This document shows, one piece after another, positions 1-7,186 of a stretch of 10,080 bases of DNA. Location of the stretch: the NCBI GenBank assembly GCA_030610965.1, contig JAUWQU010000060.1:1-10080 (forward strand), in the 5' to 3' direction. The translations under genes and the position numbers were made by a program. Source of the stretch: Phycisphaerae bacterium. Its GTDB lineage: Bacteria; Planctomycetota; Phycisphaerae; SM23-33. How positions within the stretch are numbered: the stretch's first letter is position 1; the number at the start of each line of letters is the position of its first letter. The notes beneath the pieces are model-generated. The model was not told the DNA's origin, ran no database searches, and worked only from the letters and a program-made list of their open reading frames with translations.

Positions 1-2
1 CG

Positions 3-371
3 GAACTCGATACGGACGCCGGAAGGGTCCTGTGGGACGGCAGGTTCGTCGCGAACAAGGCGTTACTCGGCAGTTGGACGACCGTCGACCAGGTCCAGAC
101 CGTCGACGAGTTCGCGCCCGACAGGCGGGCGAACCCTCGCCGGGGACCGCTCAAGGAAATGACCTTCAAGGCCGGCGGCAAGACAAATCAGAGGCTCTGG
201 ATCTGGTCCGGCGACACGCTGATGGACCTGCACGCCAACCAGGCGCACAGGATGACCGCCAAGACCATCGGCGGCGTTGACTACCTGTTCGTCGAAGTCG
301 GCGGTTTTAGCCTACGGCATCCCAAGGGCTGGAAGACGCCATTGTATGTGATGAAGAGACAGGCGGAGTAG
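3..371 (+). CDS. C-terminal part of a hypothetical protein with a planctomycete-type terminal domain (5' end outside window)
   Basis: The frame is open from the window edge to a TAG at 369-371 and gives 122 residues. The visible part contains GSWTTVDQVQTVDEF, then LKEMTF, a WIWSGDTLMD segment, and near the end VDYLFVEVGGF and PLYVMKRQ. The spacing of Trp/Phe-rich beta-strand-like blocks and the closing 'Y-V-(M/L)-K' pattern resemble a small all-beta domain that I associate with the C-termini of planctomycete M56/BlaR1-like membrane peptidases and other signalling or secreted proteins. That link is from memory and is not proven here. No catalytic motif, transmembrane segment or start is visible, so the function of the whole protein cannot be stated. 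It converges on the minus-strand gene ending at 440, with 68 bp between them and no clear terminator hairpin. Confidence 0.6.
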   Translation, partial: ELDTDAGRVLWDGRFVANKALLGSWTTVDQVQTVDEFAPDRRANPRRGPLKEMTFKAGGKTNQRLWIWSGDTLMDLHANQAHRMTAKTIGGVDYLFVEVGGFSLRHPKGWKTPLYVMKRQAE

Positions 372-439
372 AGAGGAGCCGGGGGGTGGGAATTCGACAT
401 TGAAGGAACCACGGAGACCGGAGGGAGACGGGGACGACG

Positions 440-907
440 TTAGGCCCGCGCTGTGAGTACTCCGATTCTCCTCAATCCATACTGTCTTGCCATTGCCGCC
501 ACTGTCCTGCCCGAGTCATCCGCCCTGGGCCGTCCATTCGCGACGCCCCGTAGGCCAGGAACCCAGAAGCGAAGCACGACCCGGCCGAGGACTTGTATGA
601 TGCCCGCCCCGAGGTCCTCCGGCAGCCGGACCATGTCGGCTACTACGGTCGTCAGCCTTGCGATTGCAGCTTCCAGTTCCTCTTCGGTGATGGGGCGACG
701 TCGGGGCTGATCTCGCGCGATAGTCCTACCGGCTCGTAGGGGGCGGACCTCTTTCAATAGCTGGCTCTGGGCATCGGTGGTGATCTGCCTGCCCACCCCC
801 CATCGCCCCATCTTGTGGATTTGGTTGATCATTCGGTTGATGCTGCTACGACCCAGCGGCTCGAGTTTGGCACCGTCCTTGTCGCCGCGTGTGGGCCGCA
901 AGAAACG
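440..907 (-). pseudogene. Tyrosine recombinase (integrase) remnant forming the C-terminus of the chimera
   Basis: From about residue 462 of the chimeric frame the sequence resembles the SAM-like core-binding domain of planctomycete-type phage integrases. It shows LEPLGRSSINRMINQIHKM, then GRWGVGRQ, then LRAGRTIARDQPRRRPITEEE, and ends with LTTVVADMVRL, the usual lead into catalytic box I. The next segment, LPEDLGAGIIQVL, can be laid over the box I pattern 'L-x-x-L-T-G-A-R-x-x-E-V-L' without a frameshift, but the box I Arg is Gly and the Glu is Gln. The rest (to residue 616) has no recognisable box II or Tyr nucleophile. I see no N-terminal arm-binding domain. It is therefore a truncated, inactive integrase piece, read in frame only because of the junction near 907. 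Confidence 0.55.
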
Positions 908-2290
908 ATAGCGGGCCAGAACCTGTTTCAGCAAGGCGGGGATATCGGCGGCGGCGAGGTATTCCGTGAGGCGATCATCCAGGCGATCGTGGGTGCCGGT
1001 CACGCGGAGGTCGTCGAGCAGAATCTTGACGTAGAGCGGGTTGGCAGCGGGCGCGGCCGAGGCGAGGCGATCCAGCCGGTGCTGATCGAGTTTCTTGCCG
1101 AAGCGGGCGAGATAGTCGGCGATCATCAGCCGGCGCTCCTGAACCGTCAGCGGCCCGACGCGCAGTTCCTCCCAGCCGCGTTTCCGCGCGGCCTCCAGCG
1201 GATCTTCGGCCCCAGGTTTGCCCGGCAGGGTGGAAACGATCAGCCGCAATGGGCCGGTGAACGGATATTCCGGCAGCCAGCCGAGCAAACGGGCGTGGTC
1301 CTGACCGTCGAGCTGGTTGGGGGCATCGAGCACCAGGATGAACCGCACGCCTTCGTACGCTGCCCTGGCGCGGGCCTTGGCCAGCCAGAGGGGAAAGTCC
1401 TTGAGGATGTCGTCGTGCTTGGTGGGCAGGGCTTCGGAGTCGCCGGACCATCGCTTGATCTCGGCCATCACGCGGGTCATGAGTCGCCAGTGGTCGGCGC
1501 TGTCGGCCGTGCCGCCAATGTAGTGCTGGACGATGAAGTCCGTGGAGTGGTTCTTGCGCCAGTGCGCCAGCCAGTTGGCCAGCAGGGCGCTCTTGCCGCT
1601 GCCGGATTCGCCCAACAGCACAAGCGGCCCGCCTTCGCAGGCGGCGCTGCGATCCAGTGCCTCGAAATACTCGGGCCGCCCGATGTAGGTGCGGCGGCGG
1701 ATTTCAGCGAAGGCTTCGTGGCTTTGGGCCTCGCGCGTCAGGGCGTCGGGGACCTCCTCCTCGGGGAACCGGCCATTGATGGCGGCCTTGAGGTCCTCCA
1801 GGACCATCGCCGCGAGCCGGCGCGAGTCGGGATAGTTCTCGCGAAGCGCGATGTGCTTGGCGGCGCAGGTGGTGCGGATCAGCGTCTTGAGTGCGGCCTG
1901 CTTGTCGGCGTCGGCCGGGGTCTCGGAGAGGAAGTCCGGGCCGCGGCCCTGGGCGTAGGCCGGGTCGCGGAAGTAGAAGAACGATCGCCCGGCCATGTCG
2001 GGGTTGTTCAGCACGCCGTGAAGGATTTCCAGTTCGGTAACGCTCTTGCCGCGGAGGTCCGTCAGCCAGGGCTGCTCTTCCTTGAGGTCGGCGGTGAAGG
2101 CATCGTCGCCGGCGAGTCCATCCGCAACGCCCAATGTCATAGCGACGACCTGAACCGTAAAGAGTTGCAGATGATGAACGTACTCGTGCATGATCCGCTG
2201 GGCCACTACAGTAGAGACATCTTCGTGTCTCTGTTTGGATTTCGAAGAGGGTTTGGACCGCTCTACGGCCTTCATCACCCGCCGGCCCAT
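440..2290 (-). pseudogene. DUF4062/STAND P-loop ATPase fused to a tyrosine-recombinase remnant (chimeric, probably decayed)
   Basis: This 616-residue frame is built of unrelated parts. Residues 1 to about 57 are unrecognised. Residues about 58-200 match the second half of a DUF4062 domain as found before STAND/NACHT ATPases (GKSVTELEILHGVL, SFFYFRDP, FPEEEVPDALTREAQ, HEAFAEIRRRTYIGR). The ATPase follows: Walker A GESGSGKS at 227-234 and Walker B FILVLDA at 317-323 (Asp322), then the NPLYVKILLDDLRV region at about 417-430. Family members normally begin with an R-V-F-(I/V)-S-S-T-F-R-D-M strand, absent here, and run on into a winged-helix and repeat sensor region. Here the ATPase homology stops near residue 460 and a recombinase-like sequence follows in the same frame. 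STAND ATPases are sensor switches in signalling, defence and cell death. Without the DUF4062 start and the sensor part, this copy is unlikely to work normally. The start is 19 nt after the glnN stop, has no good ribosome-binding site, and is uncertain. Confidence 0.7.
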
Positions 2291-2309
2291 GGGCTGTCGT
2301 CGGCTCGCC

Positions 2310-4499
2310 TCAGGCCAGGCTCAGCAGTCGGTCGTAGGTCGGGATCGGCCAGAGGTCGGCGTCCACGATTCCTTCGAGGCTATCGGCCGGTTCCCGAACC
2401 TCTTGCAGAGCCGGCAGGATGGTGTCTCGGGCCGCCCGGGCCCGCTGGGCGGCGTCCTCGATTTTCTCGTTGTCCGCCACGGCCCGCTCGAGCCGCTCGA
2501 CGGCCTCTCTGAGGCGGTCGATGTGCCCGCAGATCTCCGACAGCGCCGAGCAATGCGCCTCGCAGATCGCGCCCGCCTGCTGAATGCGGCTGGCGGCCTC
2601 GGCGAGCTGACCGGCGTAGGTCATCGCCCGCGGCAGAATCTGCCGCCTCGCCATGGTCGCGGCGCAGCGGCCCTCGATCTGCATGCTCTGGGCGTAGAGC
2701 TGGAAGTTGATCTCCACGCGGGCCCCCAGCGGGCCGCGCCCCACCACGCGTTGCCTTTCCAACCGGGCGACCACGGCCCCGGACCCCAACGCGCCGTCGG
2801 CGTCGACCGTGTCGCGAAGGTTGGCCAGGCCGCGCTTCTCGGCCTCGGCGAGCCACTGCGGCGTGTAGTTGTCGCCGTTGAAGATGACGCGCTTGTGATC
2901 GTGGATCAGCCGGCGGACGATTCCCTGGGCGGCTTCGTTGGCGTCGTCGGCGGCCTCCAACTCGTCGGCAATGCCCGCCAGCGCGTCGGCCACGATCGTG
3001 TTGAGCACGAAGACGCACTTGGCAGGCGACAGGGCCGATCCCGGGGTGCGGAACTCGAACCGGTCGCCGGTGAACGCGAACGGCGAGGTGCGGTTTCGGT
3101 CGGTCGCGTCCTTGGGCAGCGGCGGCAGCGTGCTGACACCCAGCCGGATCGGCTCGAGGGCGCCCGGGCGCACCTCGGTGTCGGCTTCGAGGCATTCCAG
3201 GACGTTCCATAGCTGGTCGCCGAGGAAGATGCTGATGATCGCCGGCGGCGCTTCCATGGCCCCGAGGCGGTGGTCGTTGCCCGCCGACGCCACCGACGCG
3301 CGGAGCAGGTGCGCGTACTTGTCCACCGCCTGTATTACCGCGCATAGGAACACGAGGAACAGCTCGTTCTCGTGCGGCGTGTGGCCTGGGTCCAGCAGGT
3401 TGTCTCCCATGTCGGTCATCAGCGACCAGTTGTGGTGCTTGCCAGAGCCGCCAAACCCGGCGAAGGGCTTGTCGTGGATCAGGCACGTCAGGCCGTGACG
3501 CTCGGCGATCTTCTGCAGCGCCTCCATCGTCAGATGGTTGTGGTCCGTGGCCACGTTCGCCGGGCCGTACACCGGGGCAATCTCGAACTGGCAGGGCGAA
3601 ATCTCGTTGTGCTGGGTCTTGGCCAAGACGCCCAGTGTCCACAGCTCGGTGTTGACCTCGTTCATGAACGAGGCGATCCGCTCGTGAATGCTCCCGAAGT
3701 AATGCACGCTCATCGCCATGCCCTTGGGGGTGTTGGCGCCGAAGAGCGTCCGGCCGGTCATGGCCAGGTCCAACCGCTTGTCGGCCAACTCGGCATCGAC
3801 GAGGAAATACTCCTGCTCGACTCCCAGCATGCTGATGACGCGGTTGGCGCGGTCGTCGCCCAAGGCCCGCAGGACGCGCAGGGCGTGGCGGTCTATCGCC
3901 TCGATGGACCGCAGCAGGGGGGTCTTGTTGTCCAGCGCCTTGCCCGTGTAGCTGCAGAACGCGCTGGGGATGAACAGCGTCCGGTGGGAGCCGTCCTCCT
4001 TAACGAAGACCGGCGAGGTGCAGTCCCAGACCGTGTAGCCCCGCGCTTCGAAGCCCTCGCGCAGGCCCCCCGAGGGAAAGCTCGACGCGTCCGGCTCGCC
4101 GCGAACCAGCGCCTTGCCGCTGAACTCCATCCGCACGTCCCCCTCGGGCGTCGGCGAGATGAACGAGTCGTGCTTCTCCGCCGTCAGGCCCGTCATCGGC
4201 TGGAACCAGTGGCAATAGTGGGTCGCGCCCTTCTCGATGGCCCAGTCCTTCATAGCATTGGCGACGACATCGGCGACGGGCGCCGCCAGTGGCATGCCCC
4301 GCCGCATCGCGCCGATCAAGGCCTCGAATACGCCGCGGGGCAGGCGTTGGCGCATCCGCTCAATCGTGAAGACGTTCGACGCGAACAGGTCCGGCACCCT
4401 CTCGGCCGGCGAGGCGGCCGCCGAACCGTTGCCGGGCTCATGGGCCTGCGTAGCAGGGACTGCGATGGTTTGAATCCGTTGGGTTTTCATTGTGTCCAT
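2310..4499 (-). CDS. glnN: Type III glutamine synthetase
   Basis: It makes glutamine from glutamate, ammonium and ATP in the cytoplasm, as a large double-ring oligomer in this family. The 729-residue length is normal for GSIII and well above GSI/GSII. GSIII landmarks occur in order: HWFQPMTGLTAEKHD at 97-111, SSFPSGGLR at 139-147, metal-binding GVEQEYFLVD at 226-235, NEISPCQFEIAP at 298-309, the nucleotide/substrate loop KPFAGFGGSGKHHNWSL at 344-360, NDHRLGAMEAPPAI at 408-421, RNRTSPFAFTGDRFEFR at 468-484, NGDNYTPQW at 541-549, and the C-terminal PIPTYDRLL. It looks intact. It is the last intact gene of the operon, 6 nt after the mttB-family stop. Two ATGs (4499 and 4490) are possible starts: the GAGGAG motif is 2 nt from the first and 11 nt from the second. 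No adenylylation-type control is expected for this class. Confidence 0.97.
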   Translation of the reverse strand: MDTMKTQRIQTIAVPATQAHEPGNGSAAASPAERVPDLFASNVFTIERMRQRLPRGVFEALIGAMRRGMPLAAPVADVVANAMKDWAIEKGATHYCHWFQPMTGLTAEKHDSFISPTPEGDVRMEFSGKALVRGEPDASSFPSGGLREGFEARGYTVWDCTSPVFVKEDGSHRTLFIPSAFCSYTGKALDNKTPLLRSIEAIDRHALRVLRALGDDRANRVISMLGVEQEYFLVDAELADKRLDLAMTGRTLFGANTPKGMAMSVHYFGSIHERIASFMNEVNTELWTLGVLAKTQHNEISPCQFEIAPVYGPANVATDHNHLTMEALQKIAERHGLTCLIHDKPFAGFGGSGKHHNWSLMTDMGDNLLDPGHTPHENELFLVFLCAVIQAVDKYAHLLRASVASAGNDHRLGAMEAPPAIISIFLGDQLWNVLECLEADTEVRPGALEPIRLGVSTLPPLPKDATDRNRTSPFAFTGDRFEFRTPGSALSPAKCVFVLNTIVADALAGIADELEAADDANEAAQGIVRRLIHDHKRVIFNGDNYTPQWLAEAEKRGLANLRDTVDADGALGSGAVVARLERQRVVGRGPLGARVEINFQLYAQSMQIEGRCAATMARRQILPRAMTYAGQLAEAASRIQQAGAICEAHCSALSEICGHIDRLREAVERLERAVADNEKIEDAAQRARAARDTILPALQEVREPADSLEGIVDADLWPIPTYDRLLSLA

Positions 4500-4501
4500 T
4501 G

Positions 4502-4507
4502 CTCCTC
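4502..4507 (-). promoter_or_regulatory. glnN ribosome-binding site overlapping the upstream stop codon
   Basis: On the minus strand the junction reads TGAGGAGCAATG. The last two bases of the mttB-family TGA stop are part of the GAGGAG Shine-Dalgarno motif, and the first glnN ATG follows 2 nt after it. This arrangement is typical of translational coupling, in which ribosomes finishing the upstream gene restart on glnN. The very short spacing to the first ATG leaves the second ATG, three codons later, as a possible true start. Confidence 0.7.
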
Positions 4508-5975
4508 AGGCTGACGGCACGGGACATGCGATCTCTTCAAATGTCTCCAGCAGGCGCCGCCGCAGCCCCTCGTCCAGCGTGGACCGGACCGGCGCGGAAC
4601 GAATCTCGTCGACGACTTTCCGGGCCCTCGCCAGCGCGTCGTCGCCCTCGGCCATGCTTTCCCGGCGAAGCCGGTTGGCCAGTTGCGGCACAAAGAACTC
4701 CGTCCTCATGTGTTCGAGCGTGTGCTCTTCCGTCATGTAGTCCTCGCCGGGGCCTTTGGCGACAATCATCTCGACGCCCAGCGTCTCGTCGCTGACCTCG
4801 ATGCCGCGGAGCACCCGCTGGCACATGCCCAGAATCTCGTTGTCGATCACGAGCTTCTCGTAGGACACGGTCAGGTCCGACTCCATCAGGCCGGCAATGT
4901 CGTGGATGTAGTTGGCCCCGCTCATGGCGACCAGCAGGCTGGACATGGCGCTTTCGTAGGCGGCCTGGACGTTGACGGATTTGGCGTCGGTCGTCCCGCC
5001 CGTGGAGTACATGGGCACGCCGAAGTGCTGGGCCATCTGGGCGACCGCGGCGTTGATCATTGCCCGCTCGATGGGCCCGGCGAGGTGATCCATGCTTCGC
5101 AGGTCCGGTATGGAGCCGACGCCGCCGGCGATGCCCGGCGATCCCTTGCGGACTGCCTGGACGATGCAGATTCCCGCCAGCGTCTCGGCCATGTGCATCA
5201 GCACGTTGCCCGCCAGCGTGATCGGCGCGGTGGTCCCGCAGATCGGCTCGGTGGGCACGACCACGGGCAGGCCCTGCTCGGCCAGGAAGCACGTCATCTC
5301 GCCGTAGCGGTCGTCGATCTTCAGCGGACTGATAACCAGCGTGATGAACGAGACGAAGGGCCGGTCGCGAAGTGCCTCAGCGCCGCCGGCGATCTCCTCG
5401 GCCAGCTTGACGACCCGTTTGCACCCGTCCAGCGTGTAGATGCCGCCCATCACGTGCTTGGTCGTGTGATCCAGCGCGTGAAAGAACCGGTTGACGTCGA
5501 TGTGGTCCGGCTGAGCGATCTCGTGCGGGAACACGTTGATCGTGAAGACGTGGATATTCTCCAGCGCCTGGACCATCCGGGCGTTGAGAATCACGTCGGC
5601 TACCGTCGACTTGCGCCGCTCGCCGGTCTCCGGGTCCAACACGTAGATCGCCGTGCCGCCCGTTCCGTAGTGGACCTTGCTGCCGGTCAGCACGGCGTCG
5701 AACTGCTCGTCGCGCCCGCAGAGGGTGATCGACGATGGGTTGGACGCGATGGCGTCCTCGACGAGCGAGCGAGGCAGTCTGACAATCCGGGTGGCCTCGT
5801 CGACCTCGGCCCCCGCGACCCGCAGCGCCTCGGTCGCCGTTTTCGAGTACACCGCCACGCCGCTGCGGCCGAGTACCTCAAATGCCGCGTCGGCAATCCG
5901 GGTGACCGCCTGGTCGTCCAGGGGCTTGTAGAGTTGAGCGGGAATCCCCGCCTGCTGATGTTCGAGCTTCTCCAT
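4506..5975 (-). CDS. MttB-family (trimethylamine/betaine-type) corrinoid-dependent methyltransferase, pyrrolysine-free
   Basis: The 489-residue protein has the size and pattern of the trimethylamine methyltransferase (MttB) superfamily, a TIM-barrel enzyme that moves a methyl group from a tertiary or quaternary amine to a Co(I) corrinoid protein. Recognisable blocks are KVHYGTGGTAIYVLDPETGERR (in two parts, about 100-121), the TTKHVMGGIYT segment at 171-181, FVSFITLVISPLKID at 207-221, PTEPICGTTAPITLAGN at 241-257, and GVPMYSTGGTTDAKSVNVQ followed by AAYESAMSS at 319-346. Archaeal MttB carries pyrrolysine, encoded by an in-frame TAG. This frame runs to normal length with no internal TAG, so it belongs with the pyrrolysine-free enzymes (the group that includes MtgB for glycine betaine, and MtpB and MtcB for proline betaine and carnitine). 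The substrate cannot be assigned. No corrinoid protein (MttC-like) lies beside it. The start is supported by AAGGA with a 7-nt spacer. The gene is second in the operon, 18 nt after the SAM methyltransferase and 6 nt before glnN. Confidence 0.9.
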   Translation of the reverse strand: MEKLEHQQAGIPAQLYKPLDDQAVTRIADAAFEVLGRSGVAVYSKTATEALRVAGAEVDEATRIVRLPRSLVEDAIASNPSSITLCGRDEQFDAVLTGSKVHYGTGGTAIYVLDPETGERRKSTVADVILNARMVQALENIHVFTINVFPHEIAQPDHIDVNRFFHALDHTTKHVMGGIYTLDGCKRVVKLAEEIAGGAEALRDRPFVSFITLVISPLKIDDRYGEMTCFLAEQGLPVVVPTEPICGTTAPITLAGNVLMHMAETLAGICIVQAVRKGSPGIAGGVGSIPDLRSMDHLAGPIERAMINAAVAQMAQHFGVPMYSTGGTTDAKSVNVQAAYESAMSSLLVAMSGANYIHDIAGLMESDLTVSYEKLVIDNEILGMCQRVLRGIEVSDETLGVEMIVAKGPGEDYMTEEHTLEHMRTEFFVPQLANRLRRESMAEGDDALARARKVVDEIRSAPVRSTLDEGLRRRLLETFEEIACPVPSA

Positions 5976-5982
5976 ATGCAGG

Positions 5983-5987
5983 TCCTT
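5983..5987 (-). promoter_or_regulatory. Ribosome-binding site of the MttB-family gene
   Basis: AAGGA sits 7 nt upstream of the ATG at 5975 on the minus strand, inside the 18-nt gap after the TAG of the preceding methyltransferase gene. It is the best canonical site in the operon and fixes the start of the 489-residue protein. Confidence 0.75.
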
Positions 5988-5993
5988 TCTGAT

Positions 5994-6839
5994 CTACGTC
6001 TCTTTTTCGTGGCCGGACGGCTGCTCGACCCACCGTTCCATGATCTCGTCGGGCAGGTCGCGGAGCTTCCGCGCGACCATCGCGACGTAGTACAGCGGCT
6101 CGCTGGCCACCGAAACGCGATGACGGTACCGCTGCAGGGCCTGTAGCTGAATGATTCGCCGTTGACCGAGCGATTGGACCAGCTTTGCGAAGCCGCTGCT
6201 GTCCTGGTCGTGCAAGTACCCGTCGCGAATGTTGAAGGCGAGCCAGCCCCCGGCGCCAACCATGTCCAGGGCCTTGGTGAACGCCGCCGGCGGGATGTCC
6301 CCGAAACCCAGCGCCCCCACGGTCACCAGGCAGTTGAGCCGGGCCGAACGCAGCCGCTTCTCGTCGGCCTCGCACAAGTTCGCCAAGTCCGCGATGAGAT
6401 ACTCGTCGTAGACGCCGGGGCGGTCGCGAAGGGCCGCCTCACGGGCGGCCGGAACAATGTCCACGCCGATGATCCGCTCCACCCCAAGCGCGTCGAGCTC
6501 GTCGCCCGCCATGCCGTTGCCCGCCCCCACGTCCACGACGCGCAGCGCCGCCGGGTCCGCGCCGAAGTCGACCAGCACCTCCTCGAGCAATCCCACGACC
6601 CGACTCGGTGAGCAGCATTCCAGCCGGTCGTAGATGAGCGTCTCGTACAGGCCCCGAATCGCGTAGAGGTCCGAGTAGTCGTGCAGGCGAAAGCGCCGCA
6701 GCTTGCCGTCGAACTCGACGTCGGCGTACTCCTCGTCCTGATCCAACTGCGCGTCATCCGGCAGGACGATCCGGCCGAAGGTCGGATTCATCTCCGCCAG
6801 CCGGGCGCGCCAACGAGCAGGCCGTTGTGGTCGATTCAT
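5994..6839 (-). CDS. Class I SAM-dependent methyltransferase
   Basis: From the ATG at 6839 the protein has 281 residues. It carries a Rossmann-fold SAM-binding core: motif I VVDVGAGNG at 101-109, a post-I acidic residue in GVDIV at 125-129, an Asp in IADLANLC at 149-156, and LVTVGALGFGDIP at 171-183 followed by GGWLAFNIRDGYL at 197-209 in motif II/III positions. The N-terminal part (about 35-90) is polar and includes RLHDYSDLYAIRGLYE. The substrate is unknown; nothing seen separates small-molecule from macromolecule methylation. I prefer the 6839 start because AGAGG lies exactly 7 nt upstream. The frame is open further to an ATG at 6905, but that one has no ribosome-binding site and lies only about 23 nt after the predicted transcript start. 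ATG 6791 is a third option. It is the first gene of the operon with the MttB-family gene and glnN. Confidence 0.85.
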   Translation of the reverse strand: MNRPQRPARWRARLAEMNPTFGRIVLPDDAQLDQDEEYADVEFDGKLRRFRLHDYSDLYAIRGLYETLIYDRLECCSPSRVVGLLEEVLVDFGADPAALRVVDVGAGNGMAGDELDALGVERIIGVDIVPAAREAALRDRPGVYDEYLIADLANLCEADEKRLRSARLNCLVTVGALGFGDIPPAAFTKALDMVGAGGWLAFNIRDGYLHDQDSSGFAKLVQSLGQRRIIQLQALQRYRHRVSVASEPLYYVAMVARKLRDLPDEIMERWVEQPSGHEKET

Positions 6840-6928
6840 GTTTAGGCCTCTGGGAGCGATAGAGAGGCCCAAAGGGCCGAGCACCGCACGGGAGAACCTC
6901 CCCATTGAGGGGATGATGATTTCTCGAG
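6840..6928 (-). promoter_or_regulatory. Operon leader with alternative hairpins, one covering the ribosome-binding site
   Basis: Three stems can be drawn in the minus-strand RNA. Stem A pairs UCCCC with GGGGA (6909-6913 with 6899-6903, 5-nt loop). Stem B pairs GGCCC with GGGCC (6874-6878 with 6866-6870, 3-nt loop). Stem C pairs GGCCUCU with AGAGGCC (6863-6869 with 6845-6851, 7 bp, 11-nt loop), and its 3' arm contains the whole AGAGG ribosome-binding site (6847-6851) of the first gene. B and C share bases 6866-6869, so they cannot form together: C would hide the site and B would free it. This is the layout of a translational switch, but the stems are short and GC-rich and no known riboswitch family is recognised. 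Confidence 0.4.
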
Positions 6929-6930
6929 AA
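6921..6930. repeat. 10-bp perfect palindrome at the predicted transcription start
   Basis: TTCTCGAGAA reads the same on both strands and overlaps the predicted +1 of the operon promoter (about 6928). A dimeric repressor bound here would block transcription, so it is a candidate operator. A palindrome of this length can also occur by chance, and no second copy was noticed nearby. Confidence 0.35.
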
Positions 6931-6934
6931 GGCG

Positions 6935-6963
6935 ATTATATGCCCCCGACCGGCCGAGGTCCA
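6935..6963 (-). promoter_or_regulatory. Sigma-70-type promoter of the methyltransferase-mttB-glnN operon
   Basis: On the minus strand a perfect TATAAT (6940 to 6935) is preceded by exactly 17 nt and then TGGACC (6963 to 6958, four of six matches to TTGACA). In such GC-rich sequence a perfect -10 with correct spacing is unlikely to be chance. The transcript would begin near 6928 and leave a leader of about 90 nt before the ATG at 6839. Confidence 0.65.
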
Positions 6964-7186
6964 GGAATTCTCCCGGAGCCCAAGGCCGGAACCTCGAGAC
7001 CAAAACCCGCCGCCAGCGGAAACGTGGCCCTCGTCACCGACGACCCGGAGCGGCCCCGGCCCGATTGGCCCGTCATCTGACAAAATGGGCGTTTGCGGAT
7101 GTTGGGATCGGCGATAGAATCGTCAAAAGGGCCGACGGCGGTCGCCGGTTTAAGACCATCGGATGGGAAATTCCAGATTGCGCGTG
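6964..7186. other. Non-coding spacer upstream of the operon promoter
   Basis: I see no convincing gene in this stretch. On the minus strand a GC-rich imperfect hairpin around 7136-7147 followed by CCCTTTT could end transcription coming from the integrase fragment and small ORF, but its stem is only 4-5 bp. A TTGACG lies just downstream of it without a credible -10 at 17 nt. Short frames across the region have no recognisable domains. Confidence 0.5.

Noticed and set aside
815..2512. Long plus-strand frame of 565 codons opposite the STAND ATPase
   Set aside because: It is antisense to a frame with clear Walker motifs, has Gly/Ala/Val/Arg-rich low-information composition, and shows no domain. 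High GC makes such shadow frames common.
4462..4478. GGTTTGAATCC, similar to a tRNA T-loop
   Set aside because: It lies in the glnN N-terminal coding region and no acceptor, D or anticodon stems surround it.
3372..4514. Plus-strand frame of 380 codons opposite glnN
   Set aside because: It lies antisense to conserved GSIII motifs and has no recognisable features.
4683..6146. Plus-strand frame of 487 codons opposite the MttB-family gene
   Set aside because: It is a shadow of a well-supported gene and runs across the border of two genes, as expected of a GC-driven frame.
6840..6905. Upstream ATG (6905) as start of the SAM methyltransferase
   Set aside because: It has no ribosome-binding site, lies in the loop of a leader hairpin and only about 23 nt after the predicted transcript start. 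The ATG at 6839 has AGAGG at 7 nt.
7125..7147. Rho-independent terminator after the integrase fragment and small ORF
   Set aside because: The stem is only 4-5 bp with a very small loop, and the T-run is short (TTTT), so it is not strong enough to annotate.
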